NCBI GenBank assembly: GCA_031267715.1
Contig: JAIRYQ010000002.1
Location: forward strand, 1-64,000
DNA from: Candidatus Endomicrobiellum glyptotermitis
Lineage (GTDB): Bacteria > Elusimicrobiota > Endomicrobiia > Endomicrobiales > Endomicrobiaceae
Length of the DNA: 64,000 bases
Direction of reading: 5' to 3'
The translations under genes were made by a program, and so were the position numbers. The notes beneath the pieces were generated by a model that ran no database searches, was not told the DNA's origin, and was given only the letters and a program-made list of their open reading frames with translations. Positions 18,746 to 26,892 of this stretch are shown in pieces; the stretch's first letter is position 1; every line of letters begins with the position of its first letter.

Positions 18746-19195
18746 TGGAGGTGGCGGGAATCGAACCCGCGTCCGAAAATGCTTCAGTAAGACCGCTACA
18801 GGCTTAGTCTGGATTTTTTTTCATTTATAACACTGCCTCCAGACAGGATTGCGTTATAAACTTGCATCGTTTTAATTTCATTTTAAACTGACGACACGAG
18901 CGGTTTAAAACTAACCTGCCATTTTGTCGTTCTATTCTCATAGCAGGTGTTTGAGATAAAACGTAACTGCTTTAAGCAGCCACTGGCATCGCTCCAAGAT
19001 TTTCGAAGCCTTTGGATTTTTTTCTCATCCCAAAAAAAAGACCCACCAAAAACATCCCCGATACAAAAACTTTGAAGTTCTGCATTGAAACTAAATTATT
19101 GTTGTTTATTCTTCAGTCGATTTTCACAGAGCCATCGACTAACTCCGACCTGCTGTCACTACATCAACCGTTTCCGTCGAGCCCTATTCACCCCC
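18746..19195 (-). ncRNA. ssrA: tmRNA (SsrA), 450 nt, with an unusually long tag frame
   Basis: The 5' end GGGGGTG pairs with CACCTCC at the 3' end (discriminator A at 18746). The tRNA-like domain has GGACGCGGGTTCGATTCCCGCC. Pseudoknot 1 is visible: GGAG/CTCT with AGTCGAT/ATCGACT, the same topology as in E. coli. Eleven bases after it, as in E. coli, a reading frame starts (AAC at 19103) and stays open for 43 codons to GTG GCT GCT TAA (stop 18974-18972), giving the expected ...VAA end. The RNA rescues stalled ribosomes and marks proteins for proteolysis. Typical tmRNAs are about 350-400 nt, and the extra length sits in the tag. Confidence 0.97.
18972..19103 (-). other. tmRNA tag-peptide reading frame (43 codons)
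   Basis: The tag reads, in pieces: NNNLVSMQNF, then KVFVSGMFLVGLFFGM, then RKKSK, then GFENLGAMPVAA and TAA. The alanine from the charged tmRNA would precede it. The middle piece is a run of about 15 hydrophobic residues flanked by basic ones, like a membrane segment or an insertion signal. The frame is fixed by two independent points, the distance from pseudoknot 1 and the terminal VAA. The exact resume codon (the AAC at 19103 or the AAC one codon earlier at 19106) is inferred by comparison with E. coli. Confidence 0.75.
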
Positions 19196-19196
19196 A

Positions 19197-19697
19197 CTAC
19201 TGTTTTCCAATTCTTTTTTTCTTAAAAAATTCTTCGATGATATTCGCACACTCCGCACTTAAGTACTCTTCTTCTCCACCTTTGATTTCTATTTTGTGGT
19301 TGAATCTTCCGCATATTGCTGCTTTATATACATTCCTACAAGCGCCGATTTTTTTATCAAACGCACCAAAGATGATTTTTTCTATCCTAGCGTTTATTAA
19401 GGCCCCTACACACATCACACACGGCTCCACTGTAACATATATAGAACAATTGTTCAAACGGTAATTCATTAATTTTTTTGCAGCTTTTCTCAATGCAACG
19501 TTCTCAGCATGAGCTGTAGGGTCAGATGATAAAATACATTTATTAAAACCTCTTGCTATTATTTTTCCGTCTTTAACTATAACTGCTCCTATAGGCACTT
19601 CTTTTGCCTTTCTCGCTTTATAGGCTTCCTCTATAGCTTGAAGCATGAAATGGGTATCATTTGCCTCTATAATTTGTTTATTTCTCTCTTTATTCAC
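19197..19697 (-). CDS. tadA: tRNA-specific adenosine-34 deaminase
   Basis: A 166-residue cytidine-deaminase-fold protein with zinc motif HAE (H63-A64-E65; TAHAENVAL) and PCVMC (C93, C96). It converts A34 to inosine in tRNA-Arg(ACG). NKCILSSDPTAHAE is the usual TadA substrate loop. The stop codon (19199-19197) ends one base before the 5' end of tmRNA, so tmRNA may be processed from a tadA-ssrA transcript or have its promoter inside tadA. Confidence 0.94.
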   Translation of the reverse strand: MNKERNKQIIEANDTHFMLQAIEEAYKARKAKEVPIGAVIVKDGKIIARGFNKCILSSDPTAHAENVALRKAAKKLMNYRLNNCSIYVTVEPCVMCVGALINARIEKIIFGAFDKKIGACRNVYKAAICGRFNHKIEIKGGEEEYLSAECANIIEEFFKKKRIGKQ

Positions 19698-20002
19698 TAT
19701 TTATTGAGTCCTTTCTATTTTTATATTTTCAAAATAATACATAAAATTTTGGCCATGTGTCATTTGCAATTTTATCCTTAACTAGGCTAACAAGTGTTGA
19801 TATACTAATAAGGATAATAAATAATTTCTAATTTTATTTAAATAACCCGACAATTAAAGCAGTAGGATACAAATAATTTAGCTATAGCGATATAGTTTTT
19901 AGTTTTTTATGAAAAAAAGTAAAGAGTGATGGGTGGGAAAGTAGTATAAAGTGCGAGTTGCAAGTCTGACAATTAAGTCGTTTGGATTTGTTTAAGTATT
20001 CA

Positions 20003-20032
20003 TTGACTTGTTTGTGTCTAGAAGTGTACAAT
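20003..20032 (+). promoter_or_regulatory. Candidate sigma-70 promoter upstream of the malic enzyme-fumarase genes
   Basis: TTGACT (20003-20008) and TACAAT (20027-20032) are separated by 18 bases. Transcription from here would give a leader of about 270 bases before the malic enzyme start. The boxes are close to consensus, but no experimental support is available from sequence. Confidence 0.5.
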
Positions 20033-20125
20033 CTGAGGGATTGTGATATTGTATAAGGGCAACATAGTAAAAGATATTTAAGGTTTGCAGTTTTAAGTGA
20101 GCAGGTAATTTAAATTTTGAATTTG

Positions 20126-20281
20126 ATGTACGTGATATTTATAGTGTGTCTTTTTTTGGTTGTGATTTTATTTAAGATAAAAATTGTTTTTATTGTTATT
20201 TTAAACAGAGCCTCTTTTATAAAATTTTTAGAGGATGAGCGGTTGCAAAGTTATTGCTTGATAGATGAGACTGAGTTTTGA
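20126..20281 (+). CDS. Small hydrophobic open frame, 51 codons (doubtful)
   Basis: ATG at 20126 opens a 51-residue frame starting MYVIFIVCLFLVVILFKIKI, one membrane-like helix, with a short polar tail. It lies 27 bases before the malic enzyme start. There is no clear ribosome-binding site, and the genome carries many decaying genes, so this may be a chance frame or a relic. I do not recognise a family. Confidence 0.25.
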   Translation: MYVIFIVCLFLVVILFKIKIVFIVILNRASFIKFLEDERLQSYCLIDETEF

Positions 20282-20308
20282 TTTTAGTGTAGCGGATAGG
20301 AGAATGAG

Positions 20309-21661
20309 ATGAAAAAACAGAAAAAAGTTGATATAAAAAAGCTTTTAGAGATGACGCGTGAGCCGTCTAGGTTTGCAAAAAAATTACATCCTTTTTATAG
20401 AGGAAAAATTGAGGTTGTCCCAAAATGCAAAATAAAAGATTTTAATGATTTTTCTATATGGTACAGTCCGGGAGTTGCAGAAGTATGCAAGGATATTTCT
20501 AAAAAACCGGAACTTGTGTATGAATATACAAATAAGTGGAACAGTGTTGCGATAGTAAGTGACGGGACAAGAGTTTTAGGTTTAGGTAATATAGGCCCTG
20601 AAGCGGGAATGCCAGTTATGGAGGGAAAAGCTCTTTTGTATAAATATCTTGGCGGAGTTGATGCGTACCCTATATGCCTTGGTAGTGCAGATGAAAAAGA
20701 GATAATACAAACTGTAAAAATATTACAGCCATCTTTCGGTGGTGTAAATTTAGAGGATATAGAGCAACCAAAGTGCTTTTCTGTTTTAGACACTTTAAGA
20801 AAAGAGTGCCATATACCTGTTTGGCATGATGATCAACAGGGAACAGCACTTGTGACACTTGCTGGTTTAATAAATGCTTTGAAAGTTGTTGCTAAGAAAA
20901 TAAATAAAATTAAGGTTGCAATGATAGGTGCAGGTGCTGCAAATATATGTGTATGTAAACTTTTATCTCTTTATGGTGTGAATCCTGCAAATATAATCTT
21001 AGTCGATTTGCATGGTATTATTAATAAAGACAGAAGCGATTTAACGCCGAATTCTGAAAAATGGAAATTAACTGTGAATACAAATGTTGGTAATTTGAGT
21101 GGCGGAATTAAAGAAGCAATGGGAGATGCAGATGCTGTTATTGCTCTGTCAACTCCCGGACCAGGTGTAATAAAAAAGGAATGGATAAAAGCAATGGCTA
21201 AGAACCCTATAGTTTTTACATGTGCGAATCCTACGCCAGAAATTTGGCCGTGGGAAGCTAAAGAAGCGGGAGCAGCTGTGGTGGCTACTGGGAGAAGTGA
21301 TTTTCCAAATCAAGTAAATAATTCTTTGGGGTTCCCTGGCGTTTTTCGTGGAGTTCTTGATGTTAGAGCGTCTACAATTACAGACACTATGTGTATAACA
21401 GCTGCGGTGGAGCTTGCTTCTTGTATAGCAGATAATAAGATTAGGCCAGATAAAATTCTTCCCAGTATGGACGACTGGAAAATTTTTCCTAAGATTGCCG
21501 CTGCGATAGGAGTGAGAGCAATAAAGGAAAAAGTTGCTCATAAAAAGTTGAGTTATGATGAAATTTTTAATGGTGCAAGAGTAATAATAAAAAGGAGTAG
21601 GGCTATAACTGAAACAATGATGAAGAATGGTTATATAAAAAATGCGAAAAATAAAATCTAG
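20309..21661 (+). CDS. Malic enzyme, NAD(P)-dependent (short form)
   Basis: A 450-residue malic enzyme: SIWYSPGVAEVC (about residues 50-61), the substrate/metal region NLEDIEQPKCF and PVWHDDQQGTA (about 173-183), then the Rossmann motif IGAGAANICVCKLL. It interconverts malate and pyruvate plus CO2 with reduction of NAD(P). It lacks the phosphotransacetylase-like C-terminal domain of MaeB. Its last 20 bases overlap the fumarase alpha gene, giving a malate/fumarate operon. The GAGAATGAG context at 20300-20308 provides a weak ribosome-binding site. Confidence 0.92.
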   Translation: MKKQKKVDIKKLLEMTREPSRFAKKLHPFYRGKIEVVPKCKIKDFNDFSIWYSPGVAEVCKDISKKPELVYEYTNKWNSVAIVSDGTRVLGLGNIGPEAGMPVMEGKALLYKYLGGVDAYPICLGSADEKEIIQTVKILQPSFGGVNLEDIEQPKCFSVLDTLRKECHIPVWHDDQQGTALVTLAGLINALKVVAKKINKIKVAMIGAGAANICVCKLLSLYGVNPANIILVDLHGIINKDRSDLTPNSEKWKLTVNTNVGNLSGGIKEAMGDADAVIALSTPGPGVIKKEWIKAMAKNPIVFTCANPTPEIWPWEAKEAGAAVVATGRSDFPNQVNNSLGFPGVFRGVLDVRASTITDTMCITAAVELASCIADNKIRPDKILPSMDDWKIFPKIAAAIGVRAIKEKVAHKKLSYDEIFNGARVIIKRSRAITETMMKNGYIKNAKNKI

Positions 21662-22481
21662 AACTATCATAAATACTGTTCAGAATTTATGTGCTGATGC
21701 AAATTTTGAACTCCCCATGGATGTTTTAAAATCTCTAGAGAAAAGAGTTGTTTTTGAAAGGGGCATAGCCAGAGATATCTTGGAGGAAATTATTGAAAAT
21801 GCATTTATTGCAAAAGGGAGGCGAATTCCATTATGCCAGGATACAGGTACGGCGAATTTCTTTGTGAAGCTTGGAGATAGTATGAGTATAGAAGGTGAGA
21901 ATATTTACTATGCAATAAACAAAGGTGTTTCTTTAGGATATACAAGAAATTATTTACGCAAATCTATTGTTCTTGACCCACTTGAAAGAAAAAATACTCA
22001 AGATAATACACCAGCAAATATTTATATTGAAATAGTGCCAGGCGATAAAATAGAAATTACTTTTTTAGCTAAAGGTGGCGGAAGCGAAAATGCGAGTTCA
22101 TTAAAGATGCTTACTCCATCAGCGGGCTGGAATGGAATAAAGGAATTTGTTTTAAATACTTTAAATGAAAAGGGAAGAAATGCTTGTCCTCCTCTGATTG
22201 TTGGTGTTGGCATAGGAGGAGATTTCTCCTCAGTTGGGCTTATGTCAAAGAAAGCCCTAATTCGTGAAATAGGTAGTGAGAATAAAAATATTTTTTATAG
22301 CGAAAAAGAAAAAGAATTATTGGATGAAATAAATAAGTTAGATATTGGTCCTATGGGAATATGTGGAATAACAACGGCATTAGCGGTATTTATTGAAACA
22401 AAGCCTGTTCATATAGCTTCCTTGCCAGCGTCTGTGAACATTCAATGTCATTCATTTAGAAGAAAAACAGTCATAATATAA
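21642..22481 (+). CDS. Class I fumarate hydratase, alpha subunit
   Basis: A 279-residue protein of the iron-sulfur fumarase/tartrate dehydratase alpha family. RRIPLCQDTGTANFFV carries the first cluster cysteine, SLKMLTPSAGWNGIKEFV is conserved, and GPMGICGITTALAV carries a further cysteine. It works with the beta subunit to interconvert fumarate and malate. The oxygen-sensitive class I type suits an anaerobe. It overlaps the malic enzyme gene and is one base from the beta-subunit gene. Confidence 0.92.
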   Translation: MRKIKSRTIINTVQNLCADANFELPMDVLKSLEKRVVFERGIARDILEEIIENAFIAKGRRIPLCQDTGTANFFVKLGDSMSIEGENIYYAINKGVSLGYTRNYLRKSIVLDPLERKNTQDNTPANIYIEIVPGDKIEITFLAKGGGSENASSLKMLTPSAGWNGIKEFVLNTLNEKGRNACPPLIVGVGIGGDFSSVGLMSKKALIREIGSENKNIFYSEKEKELLDEINKLDIGPMGICGITTALAVFIETKPVHIASLPASVNIQCHSFRRKTVII

Positions 22482-22482
22482 T

Positions 22483-23019
22483 ATGAAAGTAAATTTGCAG
22501 GATTTGACTTTTGATCATAAAATTTTAAAAGCAGGGCAAAAGGTTTTAATTAGAGGAACTATTTATACTGCAAGAGATGCTGCTCATGATAGAATTGTAA
22601 AAATGTTGAATTGTGGTGAAGAAATACCTTTCAAATTAGAAAATTCGGCGATTTATTATTGTGGACCGTCACCTGCAAGGCCAGGTGCGATTATAGGTGC
22701 GTGTGGTCCTACTACATCTTCAAGAATGGATATTTTTACGCCCCGAATTTTAAAGGAAGGCGTTAAATTTTTGATTGGCAAAGGTTCTCGCTCTAAAGTT
22801 GTTGTTGATTCCATAAGGCAGAACAGTGCAATTTATCTTGTTGCCACAGGTGGTGTCGCAGCGCTTCTTTCTAAAACTGTAAAAAAGGTTGGTTTAATAG
22901 CTTTTGAGGATTTGGGCCCTGAAGCAATTTATAAACTTGAAGTTGAGAATATGCCGTTGATTGTTGCTATAGATAGCGTTGGTAATACTGTTTTTAAGAT
23001 GCAACCTTTCAATGTATAA
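22483..23019 (+). CDS. Class I fumarate hydratase, beta subunit
   Basis: A 178-residue beta subunit with GTIYTARDAAHDRI, YYCGPSPARPGAIIGACGPTTSSRMD (about residues 58-83) and ATGGVAALLSKTVK. It completes the two-subunit fumarase with the gene just upstream. Normal length; start ATG at 22483 follows the alpha stop directly. Confidence 0.93.
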   Translation: MKVNLQDLTFDHKILKAGQKVLIRGTIYTARDAAHDRIVKMLNCGEEIPFKLENSAIYYCGPSPARPGAIIGACGPTTSSRMDIFTPRILKEGVKFLIGKGSRSKVVVDSIRQNSAIYLVATGGVAALLSKTVKKVGLIAFEDLGPEAIYKLEVENMPLIVAIDSVGNTVFKMQPFNV

Positions 23020-23486
23020 TATTCTTCATGCAAGTACAGCTTTGCAACTAAGTGTAAGCTATGTTTTGTAACACAGAGTGGGGGTCTAGTATTTGATTAG
23101 TGGGCACACACAATACTGTCATTAGTAATTATTAAAAAAGAAGATGCCGTATTCTTTGTTTTCATTAGATATTGGCGATATGGAATCATAACCTGTCGGA
23201 TTGTTTGATACTATGCCTAAAAGAGTTTTGTCTGGACCATTGAAAGTTTGAAGAATATTGACTAGAAAAAGATGAACTTCAGATGAATATACAGCAATGC
23301 TCATGAGTGTGCTTTTTTTGTCCTGAGTTTGATACAAAAAAAATAAATGATATTGTAATTTTAGGTGTTGTTTTACCGTTGGTTCGATGAAGAGATATTT
23401 TTTTGTAAATTATGATAATTGTACTGCTGTTAAAACGAGTAGAAAATTTTAAATGCTGTGTTATCTTTTTAAAATAGAGGTTTTTA
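23020..23486. other. 467-base spacer before bamA, no recognisable gene
   Basis: An A+T-rich spacer. A 71-codon frame is open on the minus strand (23122-23337), but it has no family resemblance I can name and no ribosome-binding site stands out. The plus strand over the same stretch reads MPYSLFSLDIGDMES and PVGLFDTMPKRVLSGPLKV between stops and could be a relic. The bamA promoter presumably lies here. Confidence 0.5.
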
Positions 23487-25736
23487 GTGAAGATCCGTAA
23501 CGTCTTTATTTTAGTATTTGTCCTTGCGTTTTTTTATGTGTACTCTTATGCAAGTGGTTATTTAATTTCAGATGTTTTAATTAAGGGATTGAGAAATGTG
23601 AGTTTAAAAAGTGTTTTATCAGTTATAGATCTCAAAAAAGGGAATCATTATTCAAAATATCAGGCAAGAAAAGATGTAACTTCAATTGCGGGCTTAGGGT
23701 ATTTTAATGATGTTAAGTTTTATTTCAATAAACAAAGTGGAATTATTGTTTTTGAAGTTAATGAAGATCCTTTCATAGAACGTATTGTTTTTAGGGGGAA
23801 TTCAGGGTTTTCTACGCGTAAACTTAATAGCATAAGTACGTTAAAGGAGAAAGATTATTACGATTTTTCAAAGCTTGAGGAAACTAAAAAAAAGATAAAT
23901 ACTTTATATAGAAATAAAGGCTATGTTGATTGTAGAATAGAGGTTTATCCTACAATCAATGTGGATACAAATAAAATGACAATAACTTTTCTTATAACAG
24001 AAAACAATAGAATCGTTGTGGGAGGCGTTAAAATCAAGGGAATGGTTTATTTTAAAGAAAAAGAACTCCTTAAAATTATGAAGATAAAATTAAAAAAAAT
24101 ATTTAAAGAAGATGTTTATCGAATGGATTTAAAATCCATAGAGACATTTTATAAAAACAATGGTTTCGTAGATTATGAATTTGTTTCTTTAACTGCTAAG
24201 TACAATGATGCTAAAACAGAAATATTTTTAACTTTAAATATTAATGAGGGTAATAAATATAAAGTGGGCTCTGTGACTTGCAGCGGAAATTTCGTCATTG
24301 ATGATAAGCAGATGAAAAAGATAATTAAAATTAAAGAGGGTGAAATTTTTGATCAACATAGAGTTGAAGAAACTGTAAATAATATTCATGAATATTATTT
24401 CAATGAAGGATATTTAAAAGTGGTAGTTAAGCCTTGTTTTAGTAAAGAAGATATTAATGGGGTAATAAATGTAAATTTTTTAGTTGAAGAAAACGAAGTT
24501 TTTTATTTAGGTAATGTTTATATTAGTGGACTTGTTTCTACTAAAGATAAGGTGCTAAGGAGAGAAATGCTTCTGAAAACAGGGCAAGTATTAATGAAAG
24601 AAAAGTTATTAAGAAGTATCGAAAGAATTTATAATTTAGGTTTTATCGAGAATGTGGAATATAATGAATTACCTACTGAGGCATCTGATACTATTGATAT
24701 AGGGCTTCATATTTTGGAAAGTACTAAAAAATCTGTTGGTAGTGTTAGTATTGGATATTCCTCGTCTGCGTTTCTCACCGGATTAGTGCAACTCCAGCAT
24801 ATAAATATGTTTGGATTGGGACAAAAGCTGAATTTGATTTGTGAAATAGGCAAAAGAAGAAAAAATTATGAAATTAGTTGGATGGAACCATGGATTTTTG
24901 ATAAAAACATGAGCTTGACTTTGAATGTTTATAAAAGAAATGATATTGAGAGTAGAGGGGACCATCTTGATAATTCTAAAGCGTTATCAACTATTGTGGA
25001 AAGTGATAGAAGAACTGGGGTTGGGGTGGACTTTGGCCCTAGAATTAGTGAACGAATAACTTTGTCGTTTGGGTATGGATATGAAAATGTTGATTTTTAT
25101 TCAACTATTGCTGGTGGAACTGAGGAAAGAGAAAAAGGCAAAATATCAAGTGTCCTTTCTAATTTTTTGTATGATTCAAGAAATTACATTTTTAATCCTT
25201 CAAAAGGGAATGTACAGCTTGTGGCTTTAAAAATAGCAAGCGATATGTTAGGGGGTAATAAAAATTTTGTTAGGGGTATTGCCAATTCCACATGGTACTT
25301 TCCAACATTTTTGAGATTTGTATTAAGTGCCAATTTGCGTGCGGGACTAGTTACATCTTATTGGGATCGATTGGTTCCTATATATGAGAAGTTCCATATA
25401 GGTGGAGTGGATAGTGTAAGGGGGTATGATAGAGATGAACCTAATCTTCACGATGGTGGCGAGTTTATGGGGGTAATGAATATTGAATATAGATTCCCGA
25501 TATTTTCTAATATAAAAAAAACTATTATTCAAGGATTTTTGTTCTATGATGTAGGAGGGGCTTGGAAAAGAAAAGAAATAGGGAAAAAATTTTATCAAAG
25601 CGTGGGATTTGGAATTAGAATGCCGACACCCATACTTCCCATAAAGCTTGATTGGGCGTATAGATTAGATGGGTCTAAAGGTAAAGGTAAAGGTGAATTG
25701 AAATTTTACTTTACCTTAGGAAGGAGTATTTTTTAG
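23487..25736 (+). CDS. bamA: Outer membrane protein assembly factor BamA
   Basis: A 749-residue Omp85 protein. Residues 1-22 form a signal peptide (ILVFVLAFFYVYSYASG). POTRA repeats fill about residues 25-410. The C-terminal 16-strand barrel carries the conserved VRGYDRD loop motif (about 645-651) and ends in phenylalanine, as expected for the outer-membrane signal. BamA inserts beta-barrel proteins such as LptD. The start is GTG at 23487. It heads the lipid A gene block, and the skp/ompH gene usually found between bamA and lpxD is absent. Confidence 0.94.
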   Translation: MKIRNVFILVFVLAFFYVYSYASGYLISDVLIKGLRNVSLKSVLSVIDLKKGNHYSKYQARKDVTSIAGLGYFNDVKFYFNKQSGIIVFEVNEDPFIERIVFRGNSGFSTRKLNSISTLKEKDYYDFSKLEETKKKINTLYRNKGYVDCRIEVYPTINVDTNKMTITFLITENNRIVVGGVKIKGMVYFKEKELLKIMKIKLKKIFKEDVYRMDLKSIETFYKNNGFVDYEFVSLTAKYNDAKTEIFLTLNINEGNKYKVGSVTCSGNFVIDDKQMKKIIKIKEGEIFDQHRVEETVNNIHEYYFNEGYLKVVVKPCFSKEDINGVINVNFLVEENEVFYLGNVYISGLVSTKDKVLRREMLLKTGQVLMKEKLLRSIERIYNLGFIENVEYNELPTEASDTIDIGLHILESTKKSVGSVSIGYSSSAFLTGLVQLQHINMFGLGQKLNLICEIGKRRKNYEISWMEPWIFDKNMSLTLNVYKRNDIESRGDHLDNSKALSTIVESDRRTGVGVDFGPRISERITLSFGYGYENVDFYSTIAGGTEEREKGKISSVLSNFLYDSRNYIFNPSKGNVQLVALKIASDMLGGNKNFVRGIANSTWYFPTFLRFVLSANLRAGLVTSYWDRLVPIYEKFHIGGVDSVRGYDRDEPNLHDGGEFMGVMNIEYRFPIFSNIKKTIIQGFLFYDVGGAWKRKEIGKKFYQSVGFGIRMPTPILPIKLDWAYRLDGSKGKGKGELKFYFTLGRSIF

Positions 25737-25856
25737 GTAAGTAATAGAAAATATTAATGAGTGGAAGAATGTATTTTAAAAGATATTAAAAATATGTTTT
25801 AATATGAGGATTAGATTATACAAGGAGTTGAATTGTAAAGGTTATAAGGGTATAGA

Positions 25857-26882
25857 ATGAGAATCACAGCAGCAGAACTTGCAGTAATTGTTTCAGGAAA
25901 ACTTTTTGGTGATAAAGACGTTGTTTTAACAGGTGTTAACGAACTTTTAGTCGCAAAAGAAGACGAGGTTTCGTTTTTAGAAAATTTGAAGTATTTTTCC
26001 GAAGCGTTAAAAAGTAAATCCGGAGTTATTTTTGTTGCAGATGATATGGATGTTTCGCAATTTACAAATAAAAATATAATAAAAGTGCCCAACCCTAAGT
26101 ATGCTTACGGTATTATCCTTAGTATTGTTGAGAAAGAAATGTTAAATTTAGAAAAGAGAAGCATACATTTTTCTGCTTCAATAGCGAACAATGTGAAGTT
26201 AGGGATGGATGTATGTATAGGACAAAATGTTGTAATTAAAAGTGGTACTGAAATCGGTGATAGCACAAAAATATTCCCAAATGTGTACATAGGTAATAGC
26301 GTAAAAATCGGTATTGATTGTCTTATATACCCTAATGTTTTTATAGGGGATTATACAGTGATAGGCGATAGGGTTATTGTTCAGGCTGGAGTTGTTATTG
26401 GAGGGGATGGTTTTGGTTTTACGGTGACTGATGAAAGAAAAATACAAAAAATTCCACAGATAGGTAAAGTTGAAATAGGCAACGATGTAGAGCTTGGAGC
26501 CAATACCACAGTTGACAGAGCTACTGTAGGTGTCACTAAAATAGGTGATGGGACAAAAATTGATAACCTTGTTCAAATAGGACACAATGTCAAGATTGGT
26601 AAAAACTGTATAATTGTTTCGCAAGTAGGAATATCAGGTTCAACACATTTAGGGAATAATGTTACTGTGGGTGGTCAAACTGGGCTTGTTGGACATTTAA
26701 AAATAGGGAATGATGTAATGATAGCAGCACAATCTGGGGTTACAAGGAGTATTAAAGATTTCGAAAAAGTTGGGGGGAATCCTATAGCTCCGATTAAACA
26801 GAGTATAAAGATAAGAGTATTGATGAGAAAATTGCCTGAGATATATCGGGATTTGAAAAGAATAAAAAGTTTTGGGAGATAG
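25857..26882 (+). CDS. lpxD: UDP-3-O-acylglucosamine N-acyltransferase LpxD
   Basis: A 341-residue protein: an N-terminal uridine-binding domain, then a left-handed beta-helix of hexapeptide repeats (about residues 105-300), then a C-terminal helix. [10 protein letters not shown] and [11 protein letters not shown] (catalytic His region) are diagnostic. It adds the second acyl chain in lipid A synthesis. It lies ten bases before lpxC-fabZ. Confidence 0.95.
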   Translation: MRITAAELAVIVSGKLFGDKDVVLTGVNELLVAKEDEVSFLENLKYFSEALKSKSGVIFVADDMDVSQFTNKNIIKVPNPKYAYGIILSIVEKEMLNLEKRSIHFSASIANNVKLGMDVCIGQNVVIKSGTEIGDSTKIFPNVYIGNSVKIGIDCLIYPNVFIGDYTVIGDRVIVQAGVVIGGDGFGFTVTDERKIQKIPQIGKVEIGNDVELGANTTVDRATVGVTKIGDGTKIDNLVQIGHNVKIGKNCIIVSQVGISGSTHLGNNVTVGGQTGLVGHLKIGNDVMIAAQSGVTRSIKDFEKVGGNPIAPIKQSIKIRVLMRKLPEIYRDLKRIKSFGR

Positions 26883-26892
26883 ATAAATTTGT

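Larger units (their letters stand above)
19698..20308. other. 611-base spacer between tadA and malic enzyme
   Basis: A divergent intergenic region. It holds a sigma-70-like promoter pointing toward the malic enzyme gene (20003-20032) and a small open frame at 20126-20281. The rest is A+T-rich with stops in all frames and nothing I recognise. The promoter for tadA should also lie here but I cannot single it out. Confidence 0.6.

Noticed and set aside
17985-19200. CRISPR array, insertion sequence or integration site near the tRNA-Gln/tmRNA genes
   Set aside because: These RNA genes are frequent integration targets, but I found no transposase or integrase frame, no repeat array and no duplicated tRNA or tmRNA end.
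19012-19464. A 150-codon plus-strand frame opposite tmRNA and tadA
   Set aside because: It is the antisense of two well-supported genes, and its proline- and serine-rich composition is an artefact of that.
23122-23337. A 71-codon open frame on the minus strand before bamA
   Set aside because: No family resemblance, no convincing ribosome-binding site, and open frames of this size are common in this A+T-rich DNA.
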